A DNA stretch of 64,000 bases, taken from Anianabacter salinae. Its GTDB lineage: Bacteria; Pseudomonadota; Alphaproteobacteria; Rhodobacterales; Rhodobacteraceae. The stretch spans positions 124,001 to 188,000 of the forward strand of contig NZ_JAHQZS010000001.1 in the NCBI RefSeq assembly GCF_019061145.1, read 5' to 3'. Shown here piece by piece: positions 42,803 to 49,060 of the stretch. Position numbers and translations under genes: made by a program. Position 1 is the stretch's first letter. Every line of letters begins with the position of its first letter. The notes under the pieces were generated by a model that saw only the letters and a list, made by a program, of their open reading frames with translations, was not told the DNA's origin and made no database searches.

Positions 42803-43387
42803 ATGAACGACGACGACGTGAACCGCTCCATTATTGACCGGGACAATCTGCCCGCAAATTTTCCTACCCACAGGCATTCTCCGCAGTTTTGGGAACAGCT
42901 TGGCCGCACCGTCGCAACATTCGGGTTTCTGGAAGAAGTCTTAGGCAAGGCAATCTTCGCGTTCACAGCAACGCGCAATTACTCCGCCGAAGAAATCGAT
43001 GCGGCCTATCAGGCATGGCTACCGCAGCTTGAGCGCGCGTTGACCGATCAGCTTTGGAACTTGGCCGAATCGTACGGAAAGGCCGCACGCGATAACCCTG
43101 CGACCACGACGACGAACATAGACGAACTGGTTGAAGACATTAAGAAGGCGACCGTCGTTCGCAATGTGCTTTGCCATGGATCATGGCGAACACCGGACGT
43201 GAACGGCGCATCCGTGCCGCTATTTATCAACCGACAAAAGCAAAAGTTCGATACGGCAATTGACCTTGCGTACTTAAAGCAAGTGCAAGCGCACGTCGCA
43301 GAACTGGCGTGCAGCGTCGTAGATACCGTAACGCACATGGGCTGGCAGTTTCCCGGCGGCGCGGGGCCGGGAAAACCGATCATGTAG
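42803..43387 (+). CDS. HEPN-like protein of unknown function
   Basis: 194 residues, mostly alpha-helical. R120 and H125 in TVVRNVLCHGSW form the R-x4-H motif that marks HEPN-superfamily RNases, at the end of a helix preceded by a charged region (NIDELVEDIKKA). Upstream, TVATFGFLEEVLGKAIFAFT is an amphipathic helix that could be the other core helix. The family assignment rests on the motif and helical content only, so RNase activity is inference. No antitoxin partner is obvious; the 133-residue gene 8 bp upstream is the only candidate partner by position. Confidence 0.6.
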   Translation: MNDDDVNRSIIDRDNLPANFPTHRHSPQFWEQLGRTVATFGFLEEVLGKAIFAFTATRNYSAEEIDAAYQAWLPQLERALTDQLWNLAESYGKAARDNPATTTTNIDELVEDIKKATVVRNVLCHGSWRTPDVNGASVPLFINRQKQKFDTAIDLAYLKQVQAHVAELACSVVDTVTHMGWQFPGGAGPGKPIM

Positions 43388-43444
43388 CTAGGCGATACGC
43401 GTCTGCCACCAATTCCACGGGTTCGGTGGCAGCTTGCCTGTGGG

Positions 43445-43482
43445 AACCTTGGCAAACCTTGGACTTATTAGTGACCAAGGAG
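43445..43482 (+). promoter_or_regulatory. Leader repeats and hairpin masking the AlpA-gene ribosome site
   Basis: AACCTTGG occurs at 43445-43452 and 43455-43462 (10 bp apart), and CCAAGG at 43475-43480 is its inverse. CCTTGG (43457-43462) can pair with CCAAGG, closing a 12-nt loop, and this would cover the ribosome site AAGGAG at 43477-43482. A second, 8-bp hairpin (CTGCCACC at 43403-43410 with GGTGGCAG at 43425-43432) lies just upstream. Confidence 0.55.
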
Positions 43483-43490
43483 CCAACCCT

Positions 43491-43766
43491 ATGAACACCC
43501 AAGCCAATACCCCCGCGCCGCCCGCCGCCTGCACCCTCATGCGCCCCGCCGACGTGTCCCGCATCACCGGCATGAAGCGCAGCACCCTCTACAACCATAT
43601 CGACAAGGGCACGTTCCCCCGCCCCGTGAAGTTGGGCGAGCGTTTCGCCGTGTGGCCGTCCGACGAAGTGCAGGCAATCTTGAACGCCCGCATTGCCGGG
43701 AAGTGTGACGACGAAGTTCGCGTGCTTGTCGGCGAACTCATGGAAGCGCGCAAGCATCGCGGGTAG
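43491..43766 (+). CDS. AlpA-family DNA-binding regulator
   Basis: 91 residues from the ATG at 43491 with AAGGAG 8 bp upstream. The MerR-like helix-turn-helix of AlpA/phage excisionase-type regulators is clear: LMRPADVSRITGMKRSTLYN then GTFPRPVKLGERFAVWPSDE. In P4-type elements AlpA controls integrase expression and excision. The leader has repeats and a hairpin that could regulate its own translation. It lies between the HEPN-like gene and the DUF3987-like ATPase gene. Confidence 0.88.
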   Translation: MNTQANTPAPPAACTLMRPADVSRITGMKRSTLYNHIDKGTFPRPVKLGERFAVWPSDEVQAILNARIAGKCDDEVRVLVGELMEARKHRG

Positions 43767-43856
43767 TGGCATGGCAGAGAATATCTCTACCGCGTCGATC
43801 ATCCAAGCCACTGCGATAACGAATAAAATTCCTAGATACGCGTCTATTTGCGCGAT

Positions 43857-43873
43857 CTACCCACGCGCTACCC
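43857..43873 (-). repeat. Paired GGGTAG sites (inverted), before the ATPase gene
   Basis: CTACCC at 43857-43862 and 43868-43873, i.e. two GGGTAG on the minus strand 11 bp apart, 16 bp before the start of the 43889 gene. It matches the left- and right-end pairs. Confidence 0.65.
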
Positions 43874-43888
43874 ATAGGCACGCCCGAA

Positions 43889-45292
43889 ATGACAGCAAAT
43901 CCGTTCCGAAACCCACCCCCCGGCCTTCTAGGCGAACTGGCCGATTTCATCTACCGCGCGGCACCGCGACCCGTGCCCGAAATCGCGCTAGCGGGTGCAG
44001 TCGCGTACATGTCGGGTATCACCGGGCGAGCGTTCAACGTATCGGGCACGGGGTTGAACCAGTACGTGTTGCTGGTCGCGGAAACCGGGCGCGGGAAAGA
44101 AGGCGCACGTAGCGGCGTCCTGCGGTTCGTCGGCTACACCAAAAGCGGCGCGTGGCACGACGGCGACATTCCGAACCAACTGCCGACGGTAGACGAACAC
44201 ATGGGGCCAGCCGACATTGCGTCGGGGCAAGCCCTAATAAAGTACCTTGGCACGTCTCGCAGCTTCGTCGCGTTCGTCGGCGAATTCGGCCACACGATTG
44301 AACGTATATGCCATCCCCGCGCTTCGGCGTCGGACGTGACGCTTAGAAAGGTTTTGCTAGACCTGTTCAACTTGAGCGGCGAACACGACGTATTGCACCC
44401 CACAATCTACAGCGACAAAGCGAACAACACCGACGCCGTAGACAGCCCGGCGTTCAGCCTGTTCGGCGAAACGTCGCCGCAAGCCCTATACCCGCACCTT
44501 AGCGAAAGCATGGTGGCCCTTGGCCTTCTGCCGCGCTTCACGCCCATAGTCTACGAAGGGCCGCGCACCGCACAGAACCCGGACGCACAAAGGGCCTTGC
44601 CCACAGGCCAGACAGTGCGACGGTTCGCCGATCTTGTCGCACGTTGTGCGCATCTGAACGCCCGCAACGCCGTCGTGCATGTCCCGCTTTCCCGCGACGC
44701 CTACGACTTCGCAGGGCCGGGCGGATACGTCGATAGCATCGCCGACGGCATAATCAACGCCGAAGCGGGCGTGATGGCCGAACTTTGGAACCGCGCCCAT
44801 ATCAAGACCCTGAAACTTGCTGCGCTTGTCGCTGTGGGCAGGGATCACGCCGCGCCCGAAATCAGCCTACCCGAAGCGCAATGGGCGTTTGCGGTTGTGC
44901 AACACGGTATCGAAGCTTTGGCCCGTAAATTCGACGCGGGCGAAGTTGGTGAGACGACGGACGAAGCGAAACAAGAAAAGGTCTTCGTCGCGTCTGTAGT
45001 CCGGTATCTCGCCGAAGAATACCACAAGCTGCCACGTTTGCGGGCTACGCGGGAAATGCACGCGGACCACATCGTTCCGCTGTCGTATTTGCAGCAAGAC
45101 CTATTGCAGAAGTCGGCATTCAAGAAAGATCGGCTTGGAGCCAACGTAGCTTTGAAGCGGACAATTCAAAGCTTTCTTGACGGTGGCGACCTGCAAGAAC
45201 TCGGACGCGCGGATTTGCAGAGTTACGGTACGCGCGGAAAAGCCTACGGAATTGCCAATGCGAAGCGGTTTACTTCCGAAGGGTCGTCGTAG
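43889..45292 (+). CDS. DUF3987-like ATPase (phage/satellite replication protein)
   Basis: 467 residues. A Walker-A-like loop, LLVAETGRGKEGARSG near 61-76, has GxGK but Glu instead of Ser/Thr, as in the DUF3987 primase-helicase-like proteins of P4-type satellites and prophages. FVAFVGEFGHTIERIC near 128 is the Walker-B-like strand (GEFG), and SPAFSLFGETSPQALYPHLS near 195 is the sensor-region block. The C-terminal part, about 400-467, is a likely DNA-binding winged helix. No primase (Toprim/zinc) domain precedes it, so it is a stand-alone ATPase. An AT-rich repeat region follows, which could be its origin. Confidence 0.75.
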   Translation: MTANPFRNPPPGLLGELADFIYRAAPRPVPEIALAGAVAYMSGITGRAFNVSGTGLNQYVLLVAETGRGKEGARSGVLRFVGYTKSGAWHDGDIPNQLPTVDEHMGPADIASGQALIKYLGTSRSFVAFVGEFGHTIERICHPRASASDVTLRKVLLDLFNLSGEHDVLHPTIYSDKANNTDAVDSPAFSLFGETSPQALYPHLSESMVALGLLPRFTPIVYEGPRTAQNPDAQRALPTGQTVRRFADLVARCAHLNARNAVVHVPLSRDAYDFAGPGGYVDSIADGIINAEAGVMAELWNRAHIKTLKLAALVAVGRDHAAPEISLPEAQWAFAVVQHGIEALARKFDAGEVGETTDEAKQEKVFVASVVRYLAEEYHKLPRLRATREMHADHIVPLSYLQQDLLQKSAFKKDRLGANVALKRTIQSFLDGGDLQELGRADLQSYGTRGKAYGIANAKRFTSEGSS

Positions 45293-45353
45293 TGCCGTCA
45301 TGTAGTGAATTGCAGTGTGGCCCTACTGCGTCTAAGTGATTGAAAACAAACGA

Positions 45354-45480
45354 GTAGTATGTGTAGTGCCGTAGTAGCGTAAAATCACCAAACCACCCCA
45401 TAATATAAGACCGTACGGTATATATACTACAATACTACATACTACATTTATATATTACATTAATTATTTCATTAACTTAT
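45354..45480. repeat. AT-rich iteron-like stretch, candidate origin of the element
   Basis: ATACTAC occurs at 45424-45430, 45432-45438 and 45439-45445 in direct orientation; the inverse GTAGTAT is at 45354-45360. Between them lies the perfect palindrome ACCGTACGGT (45410-45419), and 45446-45480 is almost pure A and T. It follows the ATPase gene stop by about 60 bp. Iteron plus AT-rich layout is typical of small replicon origins; this is inference. Confidence 0.55.
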
Positions 45481-45536
45481 CTGTAGATCGGCGGAATACC
45501 ACGGCTACCACATGACGAAACAGAAGGAACGTAGAC

Positions 45537-45719
45537 ATGAAGCGCAACGACGAAGAAACCGCACCGACGCCAAGCCAAGTCTTGCGCGAACTGTGGCGTC
45601 GCATTCAGGAAACGAACAACGACGACATGGCAATCAAGCTAATCGGCGAAGCCGCACGGTGGGTTAATATCGTAGAGGCCGAACGGACTGCACGCGCGGC
45701 CCGCAGTGACCCCGAATGA
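45537..45719 (+). CDS. Small hypothetical element protein (60 residues)
   Basis: GAAGGAA lies 6-8 bp before the ATG. The protein is amphipathic and helical (PSQVLRELWRRIQETNNDDM, IKLIGEAARWVNIVEAERTA) with no known domain. It starts just after the AT-rich repeat and would be the first gene read after it. A further short frame (45716-45898) begins in its stop codon (ATGA), so it may be coupled. Confidence 0.6.
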   Translation: MKRNDEETAPTPSQVLRELWRRIQETNNDDMAIKLIGEAARWVNIVEAERTARAARSDPE

Positions 45720-45898
45720 CGGCCTGCATGTGCCACGCTGTGGGCAATCCCGCCGCGCGCGCTGTGTCGCCCCATGGCAGGCGCTTCGGCCTTCCCGGAA
45801 GGGTAGTGACAGCCGATGCCGACTTGGCGCTGTACGGCCCGTTCCTGCGCCCCTGCGACGGCCTCGGCGTGACCGGAACAACGGCAATCACTGTCTAG
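45716..45898 (+). CDS. Possible small gene coupled to the preceding one (60 residues)
   Basis: ATG overlaps the TGA of the 45537 gene (ATGA). The protein has Cys and His at the start (CMCHAVGNPAARAV) but no domain, and its composition (Gly, Ala, Pro, Arg) is not strongly protein-like. Real coding is uncertain; the overlap and uninterrupted frame are the only support. Confidence 0.35.
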   Translation: MTACMCHAVGNPAARAVSPHGRRFGLPGRVVTADADLALYGPFLRPCDGLGVTGTTAITV

Positions 45899-46006
45899 TT
45901 TTTCCATTGTTTTCCAACGACTTGATTTGCTCTTGACCGAAGATCGGAATGCCCGCAAGCCGTAGATAAGGACACCTTAACGGGCTGATTTTGACGGTTT
46001 CAGGCA

Positions 46007-46264
46007 ATGGCAAATCCCGCAGTAGCAAGCACTTGGGGTCAGACCCCCCACCCCCCGGCGAACGCTCGCCGTGTGCGCGTTCGGCTTGAGACGGTGCAAG
46101 ACGCCCGCAAGGAAATGTCGAAGCTGTACCGCGAAGCCCGCGCCGGGAAGATCGACATACAGGACGCCAGCCGGTTGGCGAACATTCTCATGCTTATCGG
46201 TCGAATGATCGAAGGTAGCGACCTTGAGCAACGGCTTGAAGCCTTGGAAGCGGGGGAACGCTAA
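46007..46264 (+). CDS. Small conserved phage/element protein (85 residues)
   Basis: The core RLETVQDARKEMSKLYREAR then IDIQDASRLANILMLIGRMI is a helical protein of the type often found just upstream of terminase genes in prophages and satellites, with helix AGKIDIQDASRLANI conserved. It begins the overlapping train 46007-47195. No terminase gene follows here. The stop overlaps the start of the next gene (TAATG). Confidence 0.7.
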   Translation: MANPAVASTWGQTPHPPANARRVRVRLETVQDARKEMSKLYREARAGKIDIQDASRLANILMLIGRMIEGSDLEQRLEALEAGER

Positions 46265-46512
46265 TGGCCCGCTTCCTCAAAAGCAGATTGGTGAAGTTGG
46301 AACAGCGCGGGAAGCGACCAAGCGTCGTTCGCAATACCGTCCTGACAATCGACGCACTGACCGGCGCAATCATCGGCCCGAAGCCCAAGCGCCATTTCAT
46401 GGTCGTAGCGGACCACGGCACCGACGACGAATGGCAAGTCGCGCTCTTGGCGCAGCAAGCTCGACTAATCACGGAAGCGTCCGTCGCAACAGAAGAAGGA
46501 ACGGCACAATGA
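46264..46512 (+). CDS. Small conserved phage/element protein (82 residues)
   Basis: The N-terminal KSRLVKLEQRGKRPS and the short beta-rich C-terminal part resemble the small LE-type proteins seen just before terminase genes in prophages. It is coupled on both sides: the start overlaps the previous TAA, and the next gene starts in its stop (ATGA). Function unknown. Confidence 0.65.
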   Translation: MARFLKSRLVKLEQRGKRPSVVRNTVLTIDALTGAIIGPKPKRHFMVVADHGTDDEWQVALLAQQARLITEASVATEEGTAQ

Positions 46513-47195
46513 ACACCGCATATCTTGTCCCCGGACAGACCGAGAAGCTAATCAGCTTGCAAGCCCGCACTTACCTGCGCACCAAGCTTGGCGACCCGGA
46601 ACGTTTTCCGAGCGTGAAGGCGCAAATGACGGCGCTGCAAGACAGCATTGTCAGTTCGGCCACCAAGGCGAAGGCGCTTGCGGGCGATTTGACGCGCACC
46701 AAGCCGCAACTGCATTTGCTTGGCAAGGAAATCGCCATGCGCGCGTCCGCACCCATACGCCAGCACGCCGAACTTTTCGCAAGAAAGGCCGTCGAACTTA
46801 TGGACGACGGCAAGGCGCTTGCCGACAGCGTGCTTGGGCCGCGCGAAGGCTACGGTTATGTCGATAGCGAAATTCGCGGTTGGATTAGGGATCAGGTGAA
46901 GACCCCCGAAGGAATGCAGGCAGTCAGCACCCTGTACAAGTCGGATAAGAACGTCGCGTCCGTCCTCTATTCGTCGCCGTATTTCCTACTTGGGATCAGC
47001 GAGGCGCTGCACGGCAAGATGGCCGCAACCGCCGTCGAAAAGTTCGCGCCGAAAGGGGCGGCTTTGTTGACCGAAGGCGCGGCCCTTTCGAAGATCGTAG
47101 GCAACTACGAAAGCGTCGTATCCGACATTCACAATAGCTTCTATTCCGCCGAAGTCGTCGCCAAGGCCGAAGCCTCGCGGGTTGAAGTCGATTAA
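46509..47195 (+). CDS. Hypothetical element protein (228 residues)
   Basis: ATG at 46509 overlaps the previous stop (ATGA). A helical protein with an N-terminal charged part and a middle rich in Lys/Ala; the segment SDKNVASVLYSSPYFLLGIS and the alternation of hydrophobic residues suggest a globular fold. No signal peptide or TM helix. I cannot assign a family. A rho-independent terminator follows at 47251, so the train 46007-47195 ends here. Confidence 0.7.
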   Translation: MNTAYLVPGQTEKLISLQARTYLRTKLGDPERFPSVKAQMTALQDSIVSSATKAKALAGDLTRTKPQLHLLGKEIAMRASAPIRQHAELFARKAVELMDDGKALADSVLGPREGYGYVDSEIRGWIRDQVKTPEGMQAVSTLYKSDKNVASVLYSSPYFLLGISEALHGKMAATAVEKFAPKGAALLTEGAALSKIVGNYESVVSDIHNSFYSAEVVAKAEASRVEVD

Positions 47196-47250
47196 TCGGG
47201 CTTGCTCGACTGTCGCCGACCCCAAACCGTTCCGTGTGCCACGGGCAACT

Positions 47251-47280
47251 GCCGCGTCTTCGGGCGCGGCCTTTTTCTTT
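47251..47280 (+). terminator. Rho-independent terminator of the small-gene train
   Basis: GCCGCG (47251-47256) pairs with CGCGGC (47265-47270) around an 8-nt loop TCTTCGGG, followed by CTTTTTCTTT. It separates the small-gene train from the CoiA-like gene, which therefore should have its own promoter in the 55 bp after it. Confidence 0.85.
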
Positions 47281-47334
47281 TCTCTACAGTATCTATGGTA
47301 GCATTGCTATTGAAGACGACATGTAGGGGTGGCG

Positions 47335-48138
47335 ATGCTTGTTGCTGAACTTGAGGGAAACCGAATCGACGCGTTCACAGCCGAACGCGGGCCAACCTAC
47401 CACTGCCCGAAATGTCGTGGCGAAGTCGTGCTTAAGAAGGGCCGGAAGGTCGTTCACCACTTCGCACACAAGCCGCCAACGGACTGCACATGGGCGACAG
47501 GCGAGACACGCGCCCACATGGAAGCGAAGGTAATCGTTTCGGACGCACTCACGGCACGCGGGCTACGGGCAGAACTGGAATTCATCGTCAACACGTTGCC
47601 GGGCGACCGACGCGCCGACGTTATGGCGTGGTCGCCAAAGGGGCTACAAATCGCGTTTGAACTGCAACATACGCCGATTGGGCTAGACGAAATTGAGCGT
47701 CGCGCTTCGTCCTACGCCCGCGCAGGTGTCACGCAAATCTGGATACCCTTCCTTACGTCGAAGGTATGGGACGAAGGCGTGCCCCGGCAGGGTGGTTGGT
47801 TTGTCGAACGCTACTCGCCCCGCAACTTCGAACGTTGGGTGCATGGCTTCAACGGCAAAAACGGCATGTGGATGTATGACCCCGCCGACAAGGTGTTTTG
47901 GCTAGGACGCCTCGCAGGGCACCAAGTCTACGTCGAAGAAACGACGTGGTATTCCGAAGGTGGTGAAGAAAACTACGGCGGCGGATTCTACAAGTATTCC
48001 AAACGTTTCAAGGAACTAACCTTAGAAGGGCCGTTCAAAGCCGAAGACCTGTTGATAAAGGTGTCGTCGCGTCGCGCATTCAGCACGTCCGGTTACAACT
48101 GGCCCGCCGCACGCATCGCCAATCTTGTGCCCGCCTGA
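47335..48138 (+). CDS. CoiA-like nuclease (PD-(D/E)XK fold) with N-terminal zinc finger
   Basis: 267 residues from the ATG at 47335 (AGGGG upstream; a GTG six bases earlier is possible). The N-terminal zinc-binding part has C24, C27 (YHCPKCRGE), H41/H42/H45 (VVHHFAHK) and C51. The nuclease core shows HMEAK at 61-65, D95 in DRRADVMAW and ELQHTPIG at 109-116 (E109-x-Q111), the order of catalytic residues of CoiA-family enzymes. It has its own transcription start after the terminator. In mobile elements such stand-alone nucleases may serve defence or element mobility; no functional proof here. Confidence 0.8.
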   Translation: MLVAELEGNRIDAFTAERGPTYHCPKCRGEVVLKKGRKVVHHFAHKPPTDCTWATGETRAHMEAKVIVSDALTARGLRAELEFIVNTLPGDRRADVMAWSPKGLQIAFELQHTPIGLDEIERRASSYARAGVTQIWIPFLTSKVWDEGVPRQGGWFVERYSPRNFERWVHGFNGKNGMWMYDPADKVFWLGRLAGHQVYVEETTWYSEGGEENYGGGFYKYSKRFKELTLEGPFKAEDLLIKVSSRRAFSTSGYNWPAARIANLVPA

Positions 48139-48153
48139 ACCCGTTCCAGATTG

Positions 48154-48170
48154 GGGTAGATTGTGGGTAG
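48154..48170 (+). repeat. Paired GGGTAG sites, right end
   Basis: GGGTAG at 48154-48159 and 48165-48170, 11 bp apart, about 43 bp inside the right att site. Same spacing as the left-end pair, although the ends are otherwise dissimilar. Confidence 0.7.
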
Positions 48171-48212
48171 ATGCGGCGCTATTCGAAATTATTCAATAAA
48201 ATCAAGGATATG

Positions 48213-48227
48213 TGGTAGCGGAGGAGG
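48213..48227 (-). repeat. Right attachment site (tRNA-Met 3' end)
   Basis: TGGTAGCGGAGGAGG, the last 15 nt of tRNA-Met on the minus strand, repeated at 40934-40948. Confidence 0.88.
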
Positions 48228-48289
48228 GACTTGAACCCCCGACACGCGGATTATGATTCCGCTGCTCTAACCAACTGAGCTACTCCGCC
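48213..48289 (-). tRNA. tRNA-Met (anticodon CAT)
   Basis: 77 nt on the minus strand, 48289 down to 48213, with an encoded CCA end. Acceptor stem GGCGGAG/CTCCGCT (the first pair is G-T), D arm GCTCAGTTGGTTAGAGC, anticodon stem GCGGA/TCCGC with loop ATCATAA giving CAT, and TpsiC arm GGGGG-TTCAAGT-CCCTC. Elongator-type because the acceptor lacks the C1-A72 initiator mismatch. It is the integration site of the element. Confidence 0.93.
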
Positions 48290-48396
48290 ACGAAGTGCGG
48301 TGGACGTACGGAAACGACCGCGCGCCGTCAAGCGCCTTTTCGGTGCGTTTTCCCGATCGGCGGCCCGTGCTAGGCTGCGCGCAAGGAGACTTCACC

Positions 48397-49008
48397 ATGC
48401 GCCACCTCGTTCCCGCCCTTCTGGCCGGTCTGGCCTTCCCCGCCACTGCGCAGGAGTTCAGCGTGACCGGCGTTGCGCCGGGCGACACGCTGAACATCCG
48501 TGCCGACATCATGGCCCATGACAGTTATGCCGATGCTCCGTTGATCGGGGTGATAGCGCCTGATGCGCAAGGCGTGCGCGGCACCGGCCGCAGCGTGATG
48601 CTGAACGGCTCGACCTGGCGCGAGGTGCGGTCGGGCGGAGTGACGGGCTGGGTCAACGACGCCTTCCTGTGGATCGAGGCGCCGTTCCCGAATGAGGCGG
48701 CCTTTTCCTGCTTCGGGACCGAGCCGTTCTGGTCGCTGTCCTTCGATGCCGAAACGGGAGAGGCGCGGCAGATGGACCGTCCGGCGCCCACCGATCTGAC
48801 CGTCACGGACTGGCGGGCGGCGGCAGGGCGGCGGGACGTGCGGCGCTACAGACTCGATCCCGGCGCCGAAAGCCCGATCATCGAAGCCATCGTCGCCCAT
48901 ACCGGCCAGTGCAGTGACGGCATGTCGGACTTCAGCCATGCCTATGCCGTCTATGTCCTCGGCTGGGCGCCGGACGATCTGTATGCGGGCTGCTGCACCT
49001 TGAAGTGA
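48397..49008 (+). CDS. Exported SH3-type / COG3650-domain protein
   Basis: 203 residues from the ATG at 48397 (AAGGAGA upstream). Signal peptide at 1-18 (LAFPATA-QEF). Residues about 20-90 form a bacterial SH3-like fold (VTGVAPGDTLNIRADIMA, EVRSGGVTGWVNDAFLW). Residues about 97-200 contain FSCFGTEPFWSLSFD, the COG3650 hallmark, and two C-terminal cysteines (AGCCTLK). Probably periplasmic, possibly cell-wall associated. Convergent with the VWA gene. Confidence 0.82.
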   Translation: MRHLVPALLAGLAFPATAQEFSVTGVAPGDTLNIRADIMAHDSYADAPLIGVIAPDAQGVRGTGRSVMLNGSTWREVRSGGVTGWVNDAFLWIEAPFPNEAAFSCFGTEPFWSLSFDAETGEARQMDRPAPTDLTVTDWRAAAGRRDVRRYRLDPGAESPIIEAIVAHTGQCSDGMSDFSHAYAVYVLGWAPDDLYAGCCTLK

Positions 49009-49012
49009 GGAT

Positions 49013-49041
49013 GCGGCCCGCGCCACTGGGGCACGGGCCGC
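49013..49041. terminator. GC hairpin between convergent genes
   Basis: GCGGCCCG (49013-49020) and CGGGCCGC (49034-49041) form a perfect 8-bp stem with a 13-nt loop, 4 nt after the COG3650 gene stop and 19 nt before the VWA gene stop. No T run, so termination in either direction is only possible. Confidence 0.4.
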
Positions 49042-49060
49042 CGCACCGGATCGTGCCGGT

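Larger units (their letters stand above)
40934..48227. mobile_element. Satellite-like integrative element at tRNA-Met, about 7.3 kb
   Basis: Bounded by a 15-bp direct repeat TGGTAGCGGAGGAGG: at 40934-40948, and at 48213-48227 where it is the 3' end of the tRNA-Met gene (minus strand). The tRNA gene is intact, and the element extends away from its 3' side as expected. An integrase gene lies just inside the left end. Contents: integrase, two unknown genes (one HEPN-like), AlpA-like regulator, DUF3987-like ATPase, AT-rich repeat stretch, six small or unknown genes and a CoiA-like nuclease. All main genes read in the + direction. Codons such as CTA, GAA and AAG-poor spacing differ from the flanks, and GC is visibly lower. 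No structural phage or conjugation genes are present. Confidence 0.85.

Noticed and set aside
42393-43387. Confident toxin-antitoxin pair
   Set aside because: The HEPN motif supports a toxin-like protein only by a short motif, and the upstream gene shows no antitoxin domain; left as a hypothesis in the findings.
45300-45530. CRISPR-like array in the AT-rich repeat region
   Set aside because: The repeats are only 7 nt, adjacent, without spacers of constant length and no cas genes are near.
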